Below, one piece after another: positions 26,151 to 34,429 of a stretch of DNA of 64,000 nt. Both the position numbers and the translations under genes were made by a program. Under the pieces are notes generated by a model. It made no database searches. It was not told the DNA's origin and saw only the letters and a program-made list of their open reading frames with translations. Within the stretch, counting starts at the first letter, position 1; each line of letters opens with the position of its first letter. This DNA comes from Allocatelliglobosispora scoriae (GTDB lineage: Bacteria > Actinomycetota > Actinomycetes > Mycobacteriales > Micromonosporaceae): assembly GCF_014204945.1 (NCBI RefSeq), contig NZ_JACHMN010000003.1, forward strand, positions 1,984,001 to 2,048,000, in the 5' to 3' direction.

Positions 26151-27956
26151 CTATGCGGTCGGTGTGGTCGCGCAGACCCAGGTGCTCTGCGCGGCTGGCT
26201 CGTAGGCCGAGACGCCGGTGGAGTGGAAGGCGCGGACCTTGAAGCACATGTACGTGCCGGGGGCGAGCCCGTCCCAGGCGTACGCCGTGGTGCCGGCGCC
26301 GGTGTTCCTCGACGTGTTGCCGTTGGTGATGGTGAACCCGTCCTCGTCGGAGGAGTTGTCGCTCCACTGCAGACGGATCGTGCTCGTGCCGATCGCCGTC
26401 GCCGTCAGGTTGCCCGGCGCCGCCGGTCCCGCACCGGAGAGGCTGATCGCGCAGACCCATGTCTCCTGCGCCGCCGGGTAGTAGGCCGAGACGCCGGACG
26501 AGTTGAAGGCGCGGACCTTGAAACACGAGTAGCTCGACGGTGCCAGGCCGGTCCAGTCATAGGTGGTCGTGTCGGGGCCGACATCCCGCGACGTGCTGCC
26601 GTCGATGACGGTGAATCCGCTCTCGCCGACCGACCTGTCCTTCCAGCGCAGGCGGATCGTACCGGCGCTGATCGGCGTCGCCGTGAGGTTTCCCGGTGCC
26701 GCGAGCGCCGTGGTCGGTGCGCTCGCCTTCGGGCTGGTGGTGGCGGCGGAGCTCGGCAGGGCGCCCGCCGGGCTGGGGCTCGCCGCCGGATTCGTCGCAC
26801 CGACACTCGCCACCGGAATCACGGCGCCGCCCGCTCCGGCCGGGCTCGGGGTGCCGGCGCCCGGGCTCGCCGCGAGGCTCTGCGGTTGCGCGTCGGCGGG
26901 GAGGTTGAGGAGGATGCCGACGGCTGCGACGGCCGCGACGGCCAGACCGGCGCCCACGACCGCGAGCAGCCGCCCGCCCCGGTGCCGGTCGCGAGCGGGC
27001 TGGCTGCGGGTCGGCACCGGCATCGAGCCCGGCGGCGGCACCGGCACCACGGCCTGGGGCCGGGTGGTGGCCGAAGCCACCTCGGGCGGAATCACCGCCG
27101 CTGCGGGCCGGTGCTGGTGCTGGTGCGGGCCCTGCGCCAGCGCCCGCCGGGCCTGGTCGGCGAGGACGGCGCCGGAGGGCCAGCGCATCGCCGGGTCCTT
27201 CGCCATCGCCCGCTCCACGATCGCCCGGACGCCGGCAGGCACGTCCGGCGGCAGCGGTGGCGGTTCGTCGTGGACGTGCCGCATCGCGATCTCCACCACG
27301 CTGTCCCCGGCGAACGGCAGCCGGCCGGCGAGGCAGCGATAGGCCACGATGCCGAGCGCGTAGACATCCGATGCGGGGGTGGCCGGCCGGCCCAGCGCCC
27401 GCTCCGGCGCGATGTACCCGGCGGTGCCGACGAGCGATCCGGTCGCGGTCTGCGCCGACGCGCCGGCCGATCGGGCGATGCCGAAGTCGGTGACGAGCAC
27501 ACCGCCGTCCGGGCGCAGCAGCAGATTGCCGGGCTTGACATCGCGGTGCGTCACGCCCTTCTCGTGGGCCGCGTGCAGCGCCTCGGCGGCCGAGGCGACG
27601 AGCCGCATCGTCGCCTCGGGGCTCAGCCGCCCGACCCGGGCCAGGGTCTGTGCCAGCGACTCGCCCTCGATGTACTTCATCACCAGGTAGACGCCGACCG
27701 CCGGGTCGGCGCCGAAGTCGTGCACCTCGACGACACCGGGGTGGCTGATCGTGGCCATGATGCGCGCCTCGGCCCGGAACCGGTCGACGAAGACCGGTTC
27801 GTCGGGCAGCCCGCCGAGCAGGCATTTGACCGCGACGGTGCGGCCCAGCACCAGATCGACGGCGCGCCACACCTCACCCATGCCGCCGCTGCCGACGCGC
27901 TGCTCCAGCCGGTACCGCTCAGCCAGCACCGTTCCCGCACGGACCAATGTGACCAC
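26151..27956 (-). CDS. Receptor-like Ser/Thr protein kinase with two fibronectin-III-like repeats
   Basis: About 601 aa. Residues 12-275 are a Hanks-type kinase: GSGGMGEV loop, Lys44 in VAVK, HRDVKPGN (Asp139), DFG at 157-159 and APE. A Pro-rich linker leads to one transmembrane helix (329-351), then an Ala/Ser/Pro-rich extracellular spacer and two FN3-like repeats (about 421-512 and 513-601), each starting APGNLTAT, containing YxCFKVRAF and ending TWVCA. A membrane sensor kinase with outside ligand-binding repeats, instead of the PASTA domains of PknB, is the likely role. GTG 27956 is chosen; TTG 27989 is the alternative. Confidence 0.9.
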   Translation of the reverse strand: MVTLVRAGTVLAERYRLEQRVGSGGMGEVWRAVDLVLGRTVAVKCLLGGLPDEPVFVDRFRAEARIMATISHPGVVEVHDFGADPAVGVYLVMKYIEGESLAQTLARVGRLSPEATMRLVASAAEALHAAHEKGVTHRDVKPGNLLLRPDGGVLVTDFGIARSAGASAQTATGSLVGTAGYIAPERALGRPATPASDVYALGIVAYRCLAGRLPFAGDSVVEIAMRHVHDEPPPLPPDVPAGVRAIVERAMAKDPAMRWPSGAVLADQARRALAQGPHQHQHRPAAAVIPPEVASATTRPQAVVPVPPPGSMPVPTRSQPARDRHRGGRLLAVVGAGLAVAAVAAVGILLNLPADAQPQSLAASPGAGTPSPAGAGGAVIPVASVGATNPAASPSPAGALPSSAATTSPKASAPTTALAAPGNLTATPISAGTIRLRWKDRSVGESGFTVIDGSTSRDVGPDTTTYDWTGLAPSSYSCFKVRAFNSSGVSAYYPAAQETWVCAISLSGAGPAAPGNLTATAIGTSTIRLQWSDNSSDEDGFTITNGNTSRNTGAGTTAYAWDGLAPGTYMCFKVRAFHSTGVSAYEPAAQSTWVCATTPTA

Positions 27957-28041
27957 CTTCGCGGGCCGGATCCACCGAGTCGTTCCCAACGGGGAGTAGG
28001 TTAGCCGCTGGACGGTGATCTTCCGGGCGGGTGTCGGGCTG

Positions 28042-28371
28042 TCACCCGGGTTCCGGACGATGCCGGGCTATACGCAGGGCGAACACGGCGATCGCGGCGG
28101 CGCCGGACGCGGCGAGCAGCCGTTCCAGCAGCCCGCCCAGCCCGGCGTCCTCGGCCGCGATCAAGCCGACCAGCAGGAGCGCGAATCCGATGCCGACGCC
28201 ACGGGCACCCCAGGTCCAGGACCGCCATCCCGGTGCGCGCCGGAACGCGGCCGCGAGGACGAACGCGGTGGCGATGAAGAGCAGGATCCCCACCATGGTG
28301 ATCATCGAGTCGAACTTCCCGCCGGTATTGGCGAGCTGCTGCTCCGCGCCCGTGCACCCCGGATCGGCCAA
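28042..28371 (-). pseudogene. DUF998-like membrane protein, C-terminal remnant
   Basis: The 109 codons encode AEQQLANTGGKFDSMITMVG, then three hydrophobic helices, matching the C-terminal half of DUF998-type membrane proteins as I know them (about 200 aa). The N-terminal half is missing, and the frame has no ATG, only a TTG at 28371. Homology seems to end near 28360-28380, where the remnant of an unrelated plus-strand gene begins. I read it as a truncated gene; a short functional membrane protein cannot be excluded. Confidence 0.5.
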
Positions 28372-28379
28372 CCGGCACG

Positions 28380-28655
28380 TGCGCCCTGCTCGGACTGCTC
28401 GGCGCCCTACCCGCGACCGCCGCCGCCGCCCACCCGCGATCCGCGGCGGCGGTGCCCGGACCGGGCACTCTGGACCCCGCGTTCGGGGTCGGCGGCATCG
28501 TCACCACCGCCTTCGCGGGCCGAGCGGTCGGCGCCGGCGCCCTCGCCGGGCACGGACCGGACGGCGTCACCGTCGTCGGCGGCGGGCTCGCCACCAACGC
28601 ATCCGACTTCCTCCACGAGGCGTACGCCCCGCCGCCTCCTAGTTCATGTGGGTGA
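28380..28655 (+). pseudogene. Delta-60-repeat secreted protein, N-terminal remnant
   Basis: In this frame the sequence reads CALLGLLGALPATAAAAHP (end of a signal peptide), then PGPGTLDPAFGVGGIVTTAF and PDGVTVVGGG, which is one delta-60 repeat unit as found in long secreted beta-propeller-like proteins. There is no start codon upstream and the frame stops at 28653-28655 after one repeat, where real family members have many. Both ends are therefore missing. The 3' end overlaps the convergent VOC gene by 17 bp. Confidence 0.5.
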
Positions 28656-29028
28656 TCTGGATCAGGTTGCCGCAGGTGTCGTCGAAGACGGCCGTGGTGA
28701 CCGGGCCCATGACGGTGGGCGGCCGGGTGAACACCACGCCCAGCGCGGTCATCCGGTCGTACTCCTGCTGCACGTCGGCGACGGCGAAGGAGGTGAACGG
28801 GATCCCGTCGGCCACGATCGCCGCCTTGAACTGCTTGGAGGCCGGGTGCGCATCGGGCTCCAGCAGCAGCTCGACCCCGTCCGGATGCGCGGGCGACACG
28901 ACGGTCAGCCAGCTGTGACCGTCGCCGAGGGGCACATCGGTCTTCTTCACGAAGCCGAGGACCTCGGTGTAGAAGCGCAGCGCCTTGGCCTGATCGTCGA
29001 CCCAGACACTGCACACGTTGATGATCAT
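28639..29028 (-). CDS. VOC family protein
   Basis: A 129-aa single glyoxalase-like domain: MIINVCSVWVDDQAKALRFY opening, HPDGVELLLEP, and the closing FDDTCGNLIQI. This is the PhnB/glyoxalase-like type that acts as a dimer; substrate unknown. ATG 29028 is preceded by AGAGGAG. The gene stands alone between the gene remnants and the AraC regulator; open frame upstream of 29028 is not supported by the ribosome site. Confidence 0.85.
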   Translation of the reverse strand: MIINVCSVWVDDQAKALRFYTEVLGFVKKTDVPLGDGHSWLTVVSPAHPDGVELLLEPDAHPASKQFKAAIVADGIPFTSFAVADVQQEYDRMTALGVVFTRPPTVMGPVTTAVFDDTCGNLIQITHMN

Positions 29029-29104
29029 GATGGCTCCTCTGCGTGCCGCCGGCGCTGCCGCTCCGAGCCGATACTCGCATACGCCGGGCCGGGGCGGGCG
29101 CGAC

Positions 29105-29893
29105 CTAGGGGAGGTCGGGTGCGGTGCCCGCGTGGGTGTAGGTGCCCGGTGTGTGACCGGTGGCGCGGCGGAACGCGGCGATGAAGGCGCTGGTCTTGCG
29201 GTAGCCGACGGCACGGGCGACGGCGTCGACCGTCGTCCCGTTGGCGAGCATCTGGACGGCGGCGCGGACCCGGACCCGGGTACGCCAGCGGGCGAAGCTC
29301 AGCCCGGTCTCGCTGAGGAAGAGCCGCGACAGGGTCCGGACGCTGGTGTGGACGTGGTCTGCCCAGGCGGCGAGTTCACGCTGGTCCGCCGGGTCCGCGA
29401 TGAGCCGTTCGGCGACGGCCTTCACCCGCGGGTCGGTCGGCATCGACACCTGGATGTGGTGGGCGGGCAGCGGGGTGAGCAGGTCGAAGACGAGCGCTTC
29501 GGCGTGCGGCCGGCTCGGGTGGTCGGCGCCGACCCGTCCCAGGTGCGCGACGAGCTCGCGGAGCAGCCGCCCGACCGGAACGCCGGTGGGCTCGGTCCAG
29601 GCGATGGGGCAGCGATCGGGAGCAAACATGATCATCGATACTTCACCGGCGCGCAGCGCGGACGCGGCGTGCTCGACCCCGCCGGGAATCCAGAGTCCAT
29701 AGCCCGGCGGGACGAGCCAGTCGCGTGCCCGGGAGAGGACCGCGAGGGTCGCGGTGGAGCTCGACATCAGGATCGGCTCGGAGTGCGAATGCGCATCGAC
29801 CTGGGCAGAGGACCCCATCTCGCCGTGGTAGACGGTGAGGATCGGGGTGGCCGTTGCAGGGTATCGGTTGGCCGCTGCGTGCACGATGGCCAC
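29105..29893 (-). CDS. AraC family transcriptional regulator
   Basis: A 262-aa regulator with an N-terminal cupin-like domain (HSHSEPILMSS, VPPGYGLWIPGGVEH) and a C-terminal AraC double HTH (about 160-255: AAWADHVHTSVRTLSRLF, VDAVARAVGYRKTSAFIAAFRRATGHTPG). It is divergent from the siderophore-interacting protein gene, with an iron box between them; AraC proteins of this layout often control siderophore uptake or use. GTG 29893 is used; GTG 29884 is an alternative. Confidence 0.9.
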   Translation of the reverse strand: MAIVHAAANRYPATATPILTVYHGEMGSSAQVDAHSHSEPILMSSSTATLAVLSRARDWLVPPGYGLWIPGGVEHAASALRAGEVSMIMFAPDRCPIAWTEPTGVPVGRLLRELVAHLGRVGADHPSRPHAEALVFDLLTPLPAHHIQVSMPTDPRVKAVAERLIADPADQRELAAWADHVHTSVRTLSRLFLSETGLSFARWRTRVRVRAAVQMLANGTTVDAVARAVGYRKTSAFIAAFRRATGHTPGTYTHAGTAPDLP

Positions 29894-29900
29894 ACTATCG

Positions 29901-29919
29901 TTAGGCGAGCCTCACCAGG
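29901..29919. promoter_or_regulatory. DtxR/IdeR-type iron box
   Basis: TTAGGCGAGCCTCACC, starting at 29901, fits the actinobacterial iron-repressor consensus (TTAGGTTAGGCTAACCTAA) at 12 of 19 positions, including the TTAGG, AG, CT and ACC blocks. It lies between the divergent AraC gene and the siderophore-interacting protein gene, 32 bp before the latter's ATG, as expected for iron-repressed transcription. Confidence 0.65.
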
Positions 29920-29950
29920 GCGGATCAGCTTCGATTCGAATGAGGGAACC

Positions 29951-30661
29951 ATGACCGGACTCGCCGAACGCCTGGCCGACCTCGCCAGCGGCGCCATGCT
30001 CGACACCGCCCGCGTCACCGGTCTCAGCCGCCTGTCGGCCGAGTTCCTGCGGGTGGAGCTCTCGGCCGACGCGTTCCGGAAGGCGACGTGGGTGCCCGGC
30101 GCGAAGCTCCAGTTCCGGCCGCGCCGCGGCTCGATGGGCCTGCGTACCTACACGCCCATCGGCTGGGACGCCGACCGCGGAGCGACCGAGCTGATCGCCT
30201 ACACGCACGGGGACGGTCCGGCGGCGGAGTGGTTCGAGCGGGTGGCGGTCGGCACGGAGTGCGGGGTCTTCGGCCCGCGCCGCTCGATCGACCTGCGCGA
30301 CCCCGCCGGTCCGGTGGTCTTCGTCGGTGACGAGACGAGCGTGGCGCTCGCGGCCGCGCTGCGCACCGTGACCGGCGACGTGTCGCACGTCTTCGAGGCA
30401 CGCGACCCGGCCGGGCTGACCGGCGTGCTGGCGGGGCTGGGGATCACCGAACGGGTGGCGGTGGTCGTGAAGACGGCGGACCGGGTCGAGCTGCTGCGGC
30501 AGGCGCGCGACGCGGCGGTTCGGACGGCGTACACCCTGGTCGTCACCGGCGACGCGGCGACGGTGCACGCCGTGCGGCGCGACGCCCGGGGGTGGCCGTC
30601 GACCCCCGGGCAGGTGAAGGGCAAGGCCTACTGGGCCGAGGGCCGCACCGGCCTCGACTGA
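29951..30661 (+). CDS. Siderophore-interacting (ferric-siderophore reductase) protein
   Basis: A 236-aa SIP/ViuB-family flavoprotein of the ferredoxin-reductase fold. The FAD-binding signature LRTYTPI is followed by ELIAYTHGDGPAAEWF, then the NAD(P)H-binding-type domain VVFVGDETSVALAAALR and the C-terminal KGKAYWAEGRTGLD typical of the family. It would reduce ferric siderophores in the cytoplasm to release iron. ATG 29951 follows GAGGG; earlier starts in the frame lie in the AraC gene. The iron box upstream suggests repression when iron is plentiful. Confidence 0.9.
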   Translation: MTGLAERLADLASGAMLDTARVTGLSRLSAEFLRVELSADAFRKATWVPGAKLQFRPRRGSMGLRTYTPIGWDADRGATELIAYTHGDGPAAEWFERVAVGTECGVFGPRRSIDLRDPAGPVVFVGDETSVALAAALRTVTGDVSHVFEARDPAGLTGVLAGLGITERVAVVVKTADRVELLRQARDAAVRTAYTLVVTGDAATVHAVRRDARGWPSTPGQVKGKAYWAEGRTGLD

Positions 30662-30712
30662 CCGCCCGGCGTTACGCTGGTCGTCGTCGACTTGAGGAGA
30701 AGCTGCGCACCG

Positions 30713-33613
30713 GTGAGCCGTCTGACTGTTCTCGACGTCGTCGCCTGGGAGGGCCGAGAGATCCCCGGCGACCGGACGGCCGCACTGCTGCGGGCACTGG
30801 CCGCCGCCGGGCCGGGCGGGCTCGGCGAGGACGAGCTGGTGGGCGAGGTGTGGCCCACCGACCCACCGGCGAATCCGCGCAAGGCGTTGCAGGTGGTGGT
30901 CTCCCGGGCGAGGTCCGTCACCTCCGCCGAGGTGATCGAGCGTACGCGGCGCGGCTACCGGCTGGGACTGCCCGCGATCGAGGTCGACGCGTGGGCGCTG
31001 CGGCCGGAGGGGCTCCGGCTGGCCGCCGCCGGCCGGTGGTCCGACGCCCTGCCGCTGCTGGAACGGGCCGCGGTCGGCGGCGACGCCGAGGTCGTGGCGG
31101 CACTGCTGCGGGCGCTCGGGAGCGTGCGGGGCGTGCCCGCGGCACTGGAACGCTACGAGGAGTACCGGGCGGGCCTCGCCGCGTCGCTGGGGGTCGATCC
31201 GTCGCCGGAGCTGCGCGCGCTCCACGCCGAGCTGCTCGCCGCCGACCGGCCGGTCCGCAGCGGGGTCCGCTACGACGCCGACCGCCTCATCGGCCGGGAG
31301 GCGGACCTGGCGGCCCTGCGGGTCCTGGTCCGCACCCATCGGGTGGTCTCCATCATCGGCACCGGCGGCCTCGGCAAGACCCGGCTGGTGCACCTGATCG
31401 CGCGGTCGGCGGAGCAACCCGTGGTCCACGTCGTGGAGCTCGCCGGGGTCACCTCGCCCGAGGGCGTCGCGGTCGAGGTCGCCGATGCTCTCGGCGTACG
31501 CGAGTCGGTGGCCGGGCGCCCTGTCGTGCTCCGCCCCGCCGACCTGCTCACCCGGCTCGTGGACGCGGTCGGGACGGTCCCGGTGCTGCTGGTGCTGGAC
31601 AACTGCGAGCATCTCGTCGACGCCGTCGCCGACCTCGTCGCCGCGCTGGTGTCCCGCACGCCCCGGCTGACCGTGCTGACGACCAGCCGCGTGCCGCTCG
31701 GCCTGCCCGCGGAGCGTGCGTATCCGCTGCCCGAGCTCCCGCCGGACGAGGCCGCGGTCCTGTTCGCCGATCGGGCCACCGCCGCCCGGCCCGGGGTGGT
31801 GCTCGATCCGGACGACGTGCGCGAGCTGGTCATGCGGCTCGACGGGCTGCCGCTCGCGCTGGAGCTCGCGGCGGCGAAGGTCCGGTCGATGAGCGTCGTC
31901 GAGATCACCCGCCGGCTCGACAACCGCTTCGCGCTGCTGCGCGGCGGCAGCCGGGCCGCACCCGAACGGCACCAGACCCTGCTCGCGGTCATCGACTGGT
32001 CCTGGAACCTGCTCACGCAGGAGCAGCGGGTGGCGCTGCGCCGGTTGGCGGTGTTCCGCGACGGGTTCTCCCTCGACGGCGCGGCCGCGGTGCTCGGCGG
32101 CGACGCGCGCGAGGTGGTCGCGGCGCTGGTGGAGCACTCCCTGGTGGTCGTCCGGGAGGCCGCCGGTGTCCGCTACCGGCTGTTGGAGACGGTCCGGGAG
32201 TTCGGGCGGATGCAGCTCGTCGACGCCGGAGAGGACGCGCTGGCCGACAAGGCCCTCTCGGCATGGGCCACCGAGCTGGCGACCGTGGCCGGCCGGCGGC
32301 TGAACAGCCCCGACCAGGTGGCGACGATGGCGCTCGTCCGGGAGGAGGAGGGCAACCTCGTCGACGTCCTGCGGCGCGGCCTCGCCGCGGACGACCGGCC
32401 CGCGGTGACGGCGCTCTACGCGGTGCTGGCCGGCTTCTGGATCGTCGAGGGCTCCCACGCGAAGGTGACGAGCATCGGACCCGCCGTCGTGCGGCTGCTG
32501 CTGTCGACGCCGACCGCGCCCGAGCTCGCCGACGGCGTCCGGGTGTGCCTGACGGTGGCCGGAATCAACGAGATGATCTTCCAGAACGGTGTCAGCGGCC
32601 CCCTCCTGGACCGGCTGCGGCTGCTCGGGCCGGGTTCCGACCCGCAGGTCGCCACCATGGTGCGGGTGCTCCTCGAGAGCGGCGTCGAGGCCTCCGTCCA
32701 GCAGATTCAGCGGCTGGTCGAGCTCGCCGCCGACCCCGACCCGGTCGTCGCCCGGCTGGCGCTGGGGTGGCTCTCGCGCTGCTATGAGAACCTCGGCGAC
32801 CTCGCCGCGGCCCTGACTGCTGCCCGGCGCGCCCTCGAGCTGTGCGACGACGCCTACGGGCCGTGGATGCGCGGAGTGATGTCGGCCAGCGTCGCCGGCC
32901 TCGCGTTCCAGACCGGCGATCTCGTCGATGCCCGGTTCTACGCACAAGCGGCGCTGCCGGTGCTGGCATCGCTCGGCGCCCACGAGGACTACGTGCAGAC
33001 CCTCGCCACGCTGGCGATGCTCGCCCTGCACGAGGGCCGTCTCGACGAGGCGGCGCAGATCTTCGACGAGGTCGCCGCCGAGGACGGTGCGCAGGCCCTG
33101 TTCGGCGGTGCGACGGAGCTCATGTGCGGCCGGGCCGAGCTGCTGCTCGCCCGCGGCGAGACCGATGCCGGGCTGGCCGCCTACACCGCGGCCCTCGCCG
33201 CGATCCGCGACCGCAGCGCGCCCGGACCGCAGCTGCCGCCCGCGCTGGAGTACTGGACGATGGTCGCACAGGGCGCGCTCGTCGCAGCCTTCGTCCGGGC
33301 CGGGCGTCCGGCTCGCCAGGACCGCGACGAGCTGCTGGTCCGCGCCAGGGAGGCGACCTCGGGACCCCACCTCGCCGATGTGCCGGTCCTCGGCTGCGCG
33401 CTGTTCGCGCTGGCGGTGTGGGAGATCGTCTTCGGTGACCGGGGCGCCGGTGCCGCCCTGCTCGCGTACGCGGACCGCTTCGCCTTCAACCGGATGCTGC
33501 CGAGCCTCGACTGGTCGTGGGCGGTCTCGCTCGCGCAGCCGGCCGGGATCGCCCCCGGCGACCCGGCCGAGCTGCGCGAGCCGCTCAACGCCCTGCTGCG
33601 GAGCCTGGCCTGA
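30713..33613 (+). CDS. SARP/BTAD-type ATPase regulator (AfsR-like)
   Basis: About 966 aa. N-terminal winged-helix DNA-binding domain (1-90, GEVWPTDPPANPRKALQVVV, RTRRGYRLGL), bacterial transcriptional activation domain (95-180, RYEEYRAGLAASLGVDPSPEL), NB-ARC-type NTPase (about 195-480, Walker A GTGGLGKTR, Walker B VLLVLDNCEHL, GLPLALELAA), and a long C-terminal TPR-like region with few recognisable repeats. SARPs of this layout activate secondary-metabolism genes in actinomycetes. GTG 30713 lies 10 bp after GAGGAGAAG; a TTG at 30692 is possible. The nearest candidate target is the convergent ABC exporter. Confidence 0.9.
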   Translation: MSRLTVLDVVAWEGREIPGDRTAALLRALAAAGPGGLGEDELVGEVWPTDPPANPRKALQVVVSRARSVTSAEVIERTRRGYRLGLPAIEVDAWALRPEGLRLAAAGRWSDALPLLERAAVGGDAEVVAALLRALGSVRGVPAALERYEEYRAGLAASLGVDPSPELRALHAELLAADRPVRSGVRYDADRLIGREADLAALRVLVRTHRVVSIIGTGGLGKTRLVHLIARSAEQPVVHVVELAGVTSPEGVAVEVADALGVRESVAGRPVVLRPADLLTRLVDAVGTVPVLLVLDNCEHLVDAVADLVAALVSRTPRLTVLTTSRVPLGLPAERAYPLPELPPDEAAVLFADRATAARPGVVLDPDDVRELVMRLDGLPLALELAAAKVRSMSVVEITRRLDNRFALLRGGSRAAPERHQTLLAVIDWSWNLLTQEQRVALRRLAVFRDGFSLDGAAAVLGGDAREVVAALVEHSLVVVREAAGVRYRLLETVREFGRMQLVDAGEDALADKALSAWATELATVAGRRLNSPDQVATMALVREEEGNLVDVLRRGLAADDRPAVTALYAVLAGFWIVEGSHAKVTSIGPAVVRLLLSTPTAPELADGVRVCLTVAGINEMIFQNGVSGPLLDRLRLLGPGSDPQVATMVRVLLESGVEASVQQIQRLVELAADPDPVVARLALGWLSRCYENLGDLAAALTAARRALELCDDAYGPWMRGVMSASVAGLAFQTGDLVDARFYAQAALPVLASLGAHEDYVQTLATLAMLALHEGRLDEAAQIFDEVAAEDGAQALFGGATELMCGRAELLLARGETDAGLAAYTAALAAIRDRSAPGPQLPPALEYWTMVAQGALVAAFVRAGRPARQDRDELLVRAREATSGPHLADVPVLGCALFALAVWEIVFGDRGAGAALLAYADRFAFNRMLPSLDWSWAVSLAQPAGIAPGDPAELREPLNALLRSLA

Positions 33614-33616
33614 CCG

Positions 33617-34429
33617 CTACACCTTGCGGCTGTAGGAGCGCACCGCCAGCGGCGCGAAGACCCCGACCACCACGGCGCAGCCGAGCACGGCCCAGCCGAC
33701 GGCGGCCGTCAGCTCCCCGTCGTTCATCAGGTCGCGGATGGCGTTGATGACGAGCGAGACGGGGTTGACCTTCACGAACGCCTGCAGCCAGCCCGGCAGC
33801 GAGGTCAGCGGCACGAACGCGTTGGAGAGGAAGGTCAGCGGAAACATGATCATCAAGCCCACGCCCTGGACCGCCTGGGCGGTGCGCAGGACCGTGCCGA
33901 GCCAGGCGAAGATCCAGGACAGGGACCAGCCGGCGGCCACGACCAGGATCCAGCCGGCGGCGACCCCGACGACACCGCCGCCCGGACGGTAGCCCATGGC
34001 GAGTCCGGTGAGGACGGTCAGTGTCGACGCGATGGCGTAGCGGAGGAGGTCGGCGACCATGGGGCCGGCGAGCGGGGCGATACGCGCCATCGGCAGCGAG
34101 CGGAACCGGTCGAAGACTCCCTTGTCCATGTCCTCGCGCAGCTGCGTACCCGTCGCCATGCAGGCGGTCAGCGCGGTCTGGACCATGATGCCGGTGATGA
34201 TCGTCGGCAGGTAGCTCTTGACGTCCCCGGCGATCGCGCCGCCGAAGATGTAGGTGAACATCGCCGTGAACAGCAGCGGCTGGATCACCACGTCGAAGAA
34301 CTGCTCCGGGTTGCGCTGCATCTTCTTCAGCGCGCGCCACGCCATGGAGAAGGTCTGGCTGACCGTCTCCCGCAGGGAGGTACGGGCGGTCAGCCGCCGC
34401 TGGGACGCGGGGATGATCAGGGTGCTCAT
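33617..34429 (-). CDS. ABC-2 type exporter permease (DrrB-like)
   Basis: A 270-aa membrane protein with about six helices: N-terminal TFSMAWRALKKMQRNPEQFF, then IQPLLFTAMFTYIFGGAI, the central RSLPMARIAPLAGP and the C-terminal FLSNAFVPLTSLPGWLQAFV loop. These are hallmarks of the DrrB/ABC-2 permease family (daunorubicin and polyketide export). ATG 34429 overlaps the stop of the upstream ATPase gene, so the pair is co-translated. The exported compound is unknown. The longer open frame running upstream to 35092 is a shadow of the ATPase gene. Confidence 0.93.
   Translation of the reverse strand: MSTLIIPASQRRLTARTSLRETVSQTFSMAWRALKKMQRNPEQFFDVVIQPLLFTAMFTYIFGGAIAGDVKSYLPTIITGIMVQTALTACMATGTQLREDMDKGVFDRFRSLPMARIAPLAGPMVADLLRYAIASTLTVLTGLAMGYRPGGGVVGVAAGWILVVAAGWSLSWIFAWLGTVLRTAQAVQGVGLMIMFPLTFLSNAFVPLTSLPGWLQAFVKVNPVSLVINAIRDLMNDGELTAAVGWAVLGCAVVVGVFAPLAVRSYSRKV

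Noticed and set aside
29912-33370. An 1152-codon minus-strand open frame opposite the SARP regulator
   Set aside because: Composition is His/Arg/Gln/Gly-rich with no domain, and it lies over a regulator with clear HTH, BTAD and NB-ARC motifs; a typical high-GC antisense shadow.
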